Shown here one piece after another: positions 63,742 to 64,000 of a stretch of DNA of 64,000 nt (within the stretch, counting starts at the first letter, position 1; every line of letters starts with the position of its first letter). Position numbers and translations under genes: made by a program. The notes beneath the pieces are model-generated. The model searched no databases, was not told the origin of the DNA, and saw only the letters and a list, made by a program, of their open reading frames with translations. Origin of the DNA: Hypericibacter adhaerens (GTDB taxonomy: Bacteria > Pseudomonadota > Alphaproteobacteria > Dongiales > Dongiaceae); assembly GCF_008728835.1 (NCBI RefSeq), contig NZ_CP042582.1, positions 2,445,001-2,509,000 of the forward strand, given 5' to 3'.

Positions 63742-64000
63742 TGCTGGCGCTCGAGCATGCGGTGCTGGCGCGGGGACCGCGCGTCATCCTGCCCGATGCC
63801 GATCTCGCGATCCGGCCGGGCGAGGTGCTGGCGCTGCTGGGACCGAACGGCGCCGGCAAGTCGACGCTGCTGAAGGCCTTGTCCGGCGAGCTCGCGCCGG
63901 CCTCGGGGCGCGCCGCGCTCGATGGGCGCGATCTCAAGGACTGGCCGGCGGCGGCGCTCGCCCGCCGGCGCTCGGTGCTGCCGCAGCATAACCACCTGGC
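63741..64000 (+). CDS. hmuV: Heme ABC importer ATPase, partial (cut by window end)
   Basis: The first 86 codons of an ABC ATPase: LEHAVLARGPRVILPDADLA, Walker A GPNGAGKST, LSGELAPASGRAALDGRDL and the Q-loop start RRSVLPQHNHL. The start overlaps the hmuU stop (TGATG). By position and sequence it is HmuV, which powers heme import. The signature, Walker B and C-terminus lie beyond the window. Confidence 0.92.
   Translation, partial: MLALEHAVLARGPRVILPDADLAIRPGEVLALLGPNGAGKSTLLKALSGELAPASGRAALDGRDLKDWPAAALARRRSVLPQHNHL

Overview
The window is G+C-rich, densely coded DNA from an alphaproteobacterium, most likely of the Rhodospirillales type (inference). The supporting signs are a pyruvate dehydrogenase E1 beta subunit carrying its own lipoyl domain, the order mltB-rlpA-dacC-tmk-holB-metG-tatD-MBL hydrolase, the series divIC-pdhA-pdhB-pdhC-lpd-lipA-ratA, and dense clusters of GANTC, the CcrM methylation site of this class. 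I see no phage, insertion sequence, CRISPR array or rRNA. There is one tRNA, tRNA-Ser(UGA).

Layout. 1-8.5 kb (minus strand): a cut-off DUF4034/TPR protein, a PAS_5 protein, a nuclease-fold protein missing catalytic residues, a hybrid histidine kinase, a secreted protein of unknown function, and a large autotransporter whose passenger starts with a seven-bladed YVTN beta-propeller. A perfect FNR/FixK-type box lies upstream of the autotransporter. 8.6-10.5 kb: a possible 46-aa protein, a SnoaL-like protein, tRNA-Ser, an Lrp/AsnC regulator and a DUF6356 protein ending at a bidirectional terminator.

10.5-21.1 kb looks like one catabolic island: an MDR dehydrogenase, a PotABCD-type ABC importer, a GntR/FCD regulator, an M24 creatinase-like hydrolase without the peptidase metal ligands, a GatC/AtzG-like small protein with its amidase, and a PhzF-type enzyme. 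A near-identical 15-bp motif lies upstream of the dehydrogenase and of the binding-protein gene, with a shorter copy before the M24 gene, which suggests a shared operator. 21.4-28.3 kb is a second island: a PAS-only protein, a PAS-AAA+-Fis regulator with a broken GAFTGA loop and an altered Walker B, and a second PotD-A-B-C-type importer. 28.4-35.3 kb holds a tripartite tricarboxylate transporter with a phenylacetate-CoA-ligase-like enzyme and, on the other strand, a methyltransferase and two short-chain dehydrogenases.

35.6-47.0 kb is envelope and housekeeping: two small lipoproteins, a YdcF protein, MltB, RlpA, a D,D-carboxypeptidase, thymidylate kinase, DNA polymerase III delta', methionyl-tRNA synthetase, TatD, an MBL hydrolase and a SET-domain protein, with an orphan four-helix membrane protein inserted between tatD and the MBL gene. 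The first lipoprotein promoter is built from 11-bp units, each starting with GANTC. 47.2-56.3 kb is the PDH/lipoate region, also preceded by a GANTC cluster, with a GST-like gene and two tandem paralogous membrane proteins inserted. 56.3-64.0 kb holds a cupin and a heme-uptake locus (tonB divergent from hemP-hmuR-hmuS-hmuT-hmuU-hmuV) with an iron-type regulatory region between tonB and hemP. The window ends inside hmuV.
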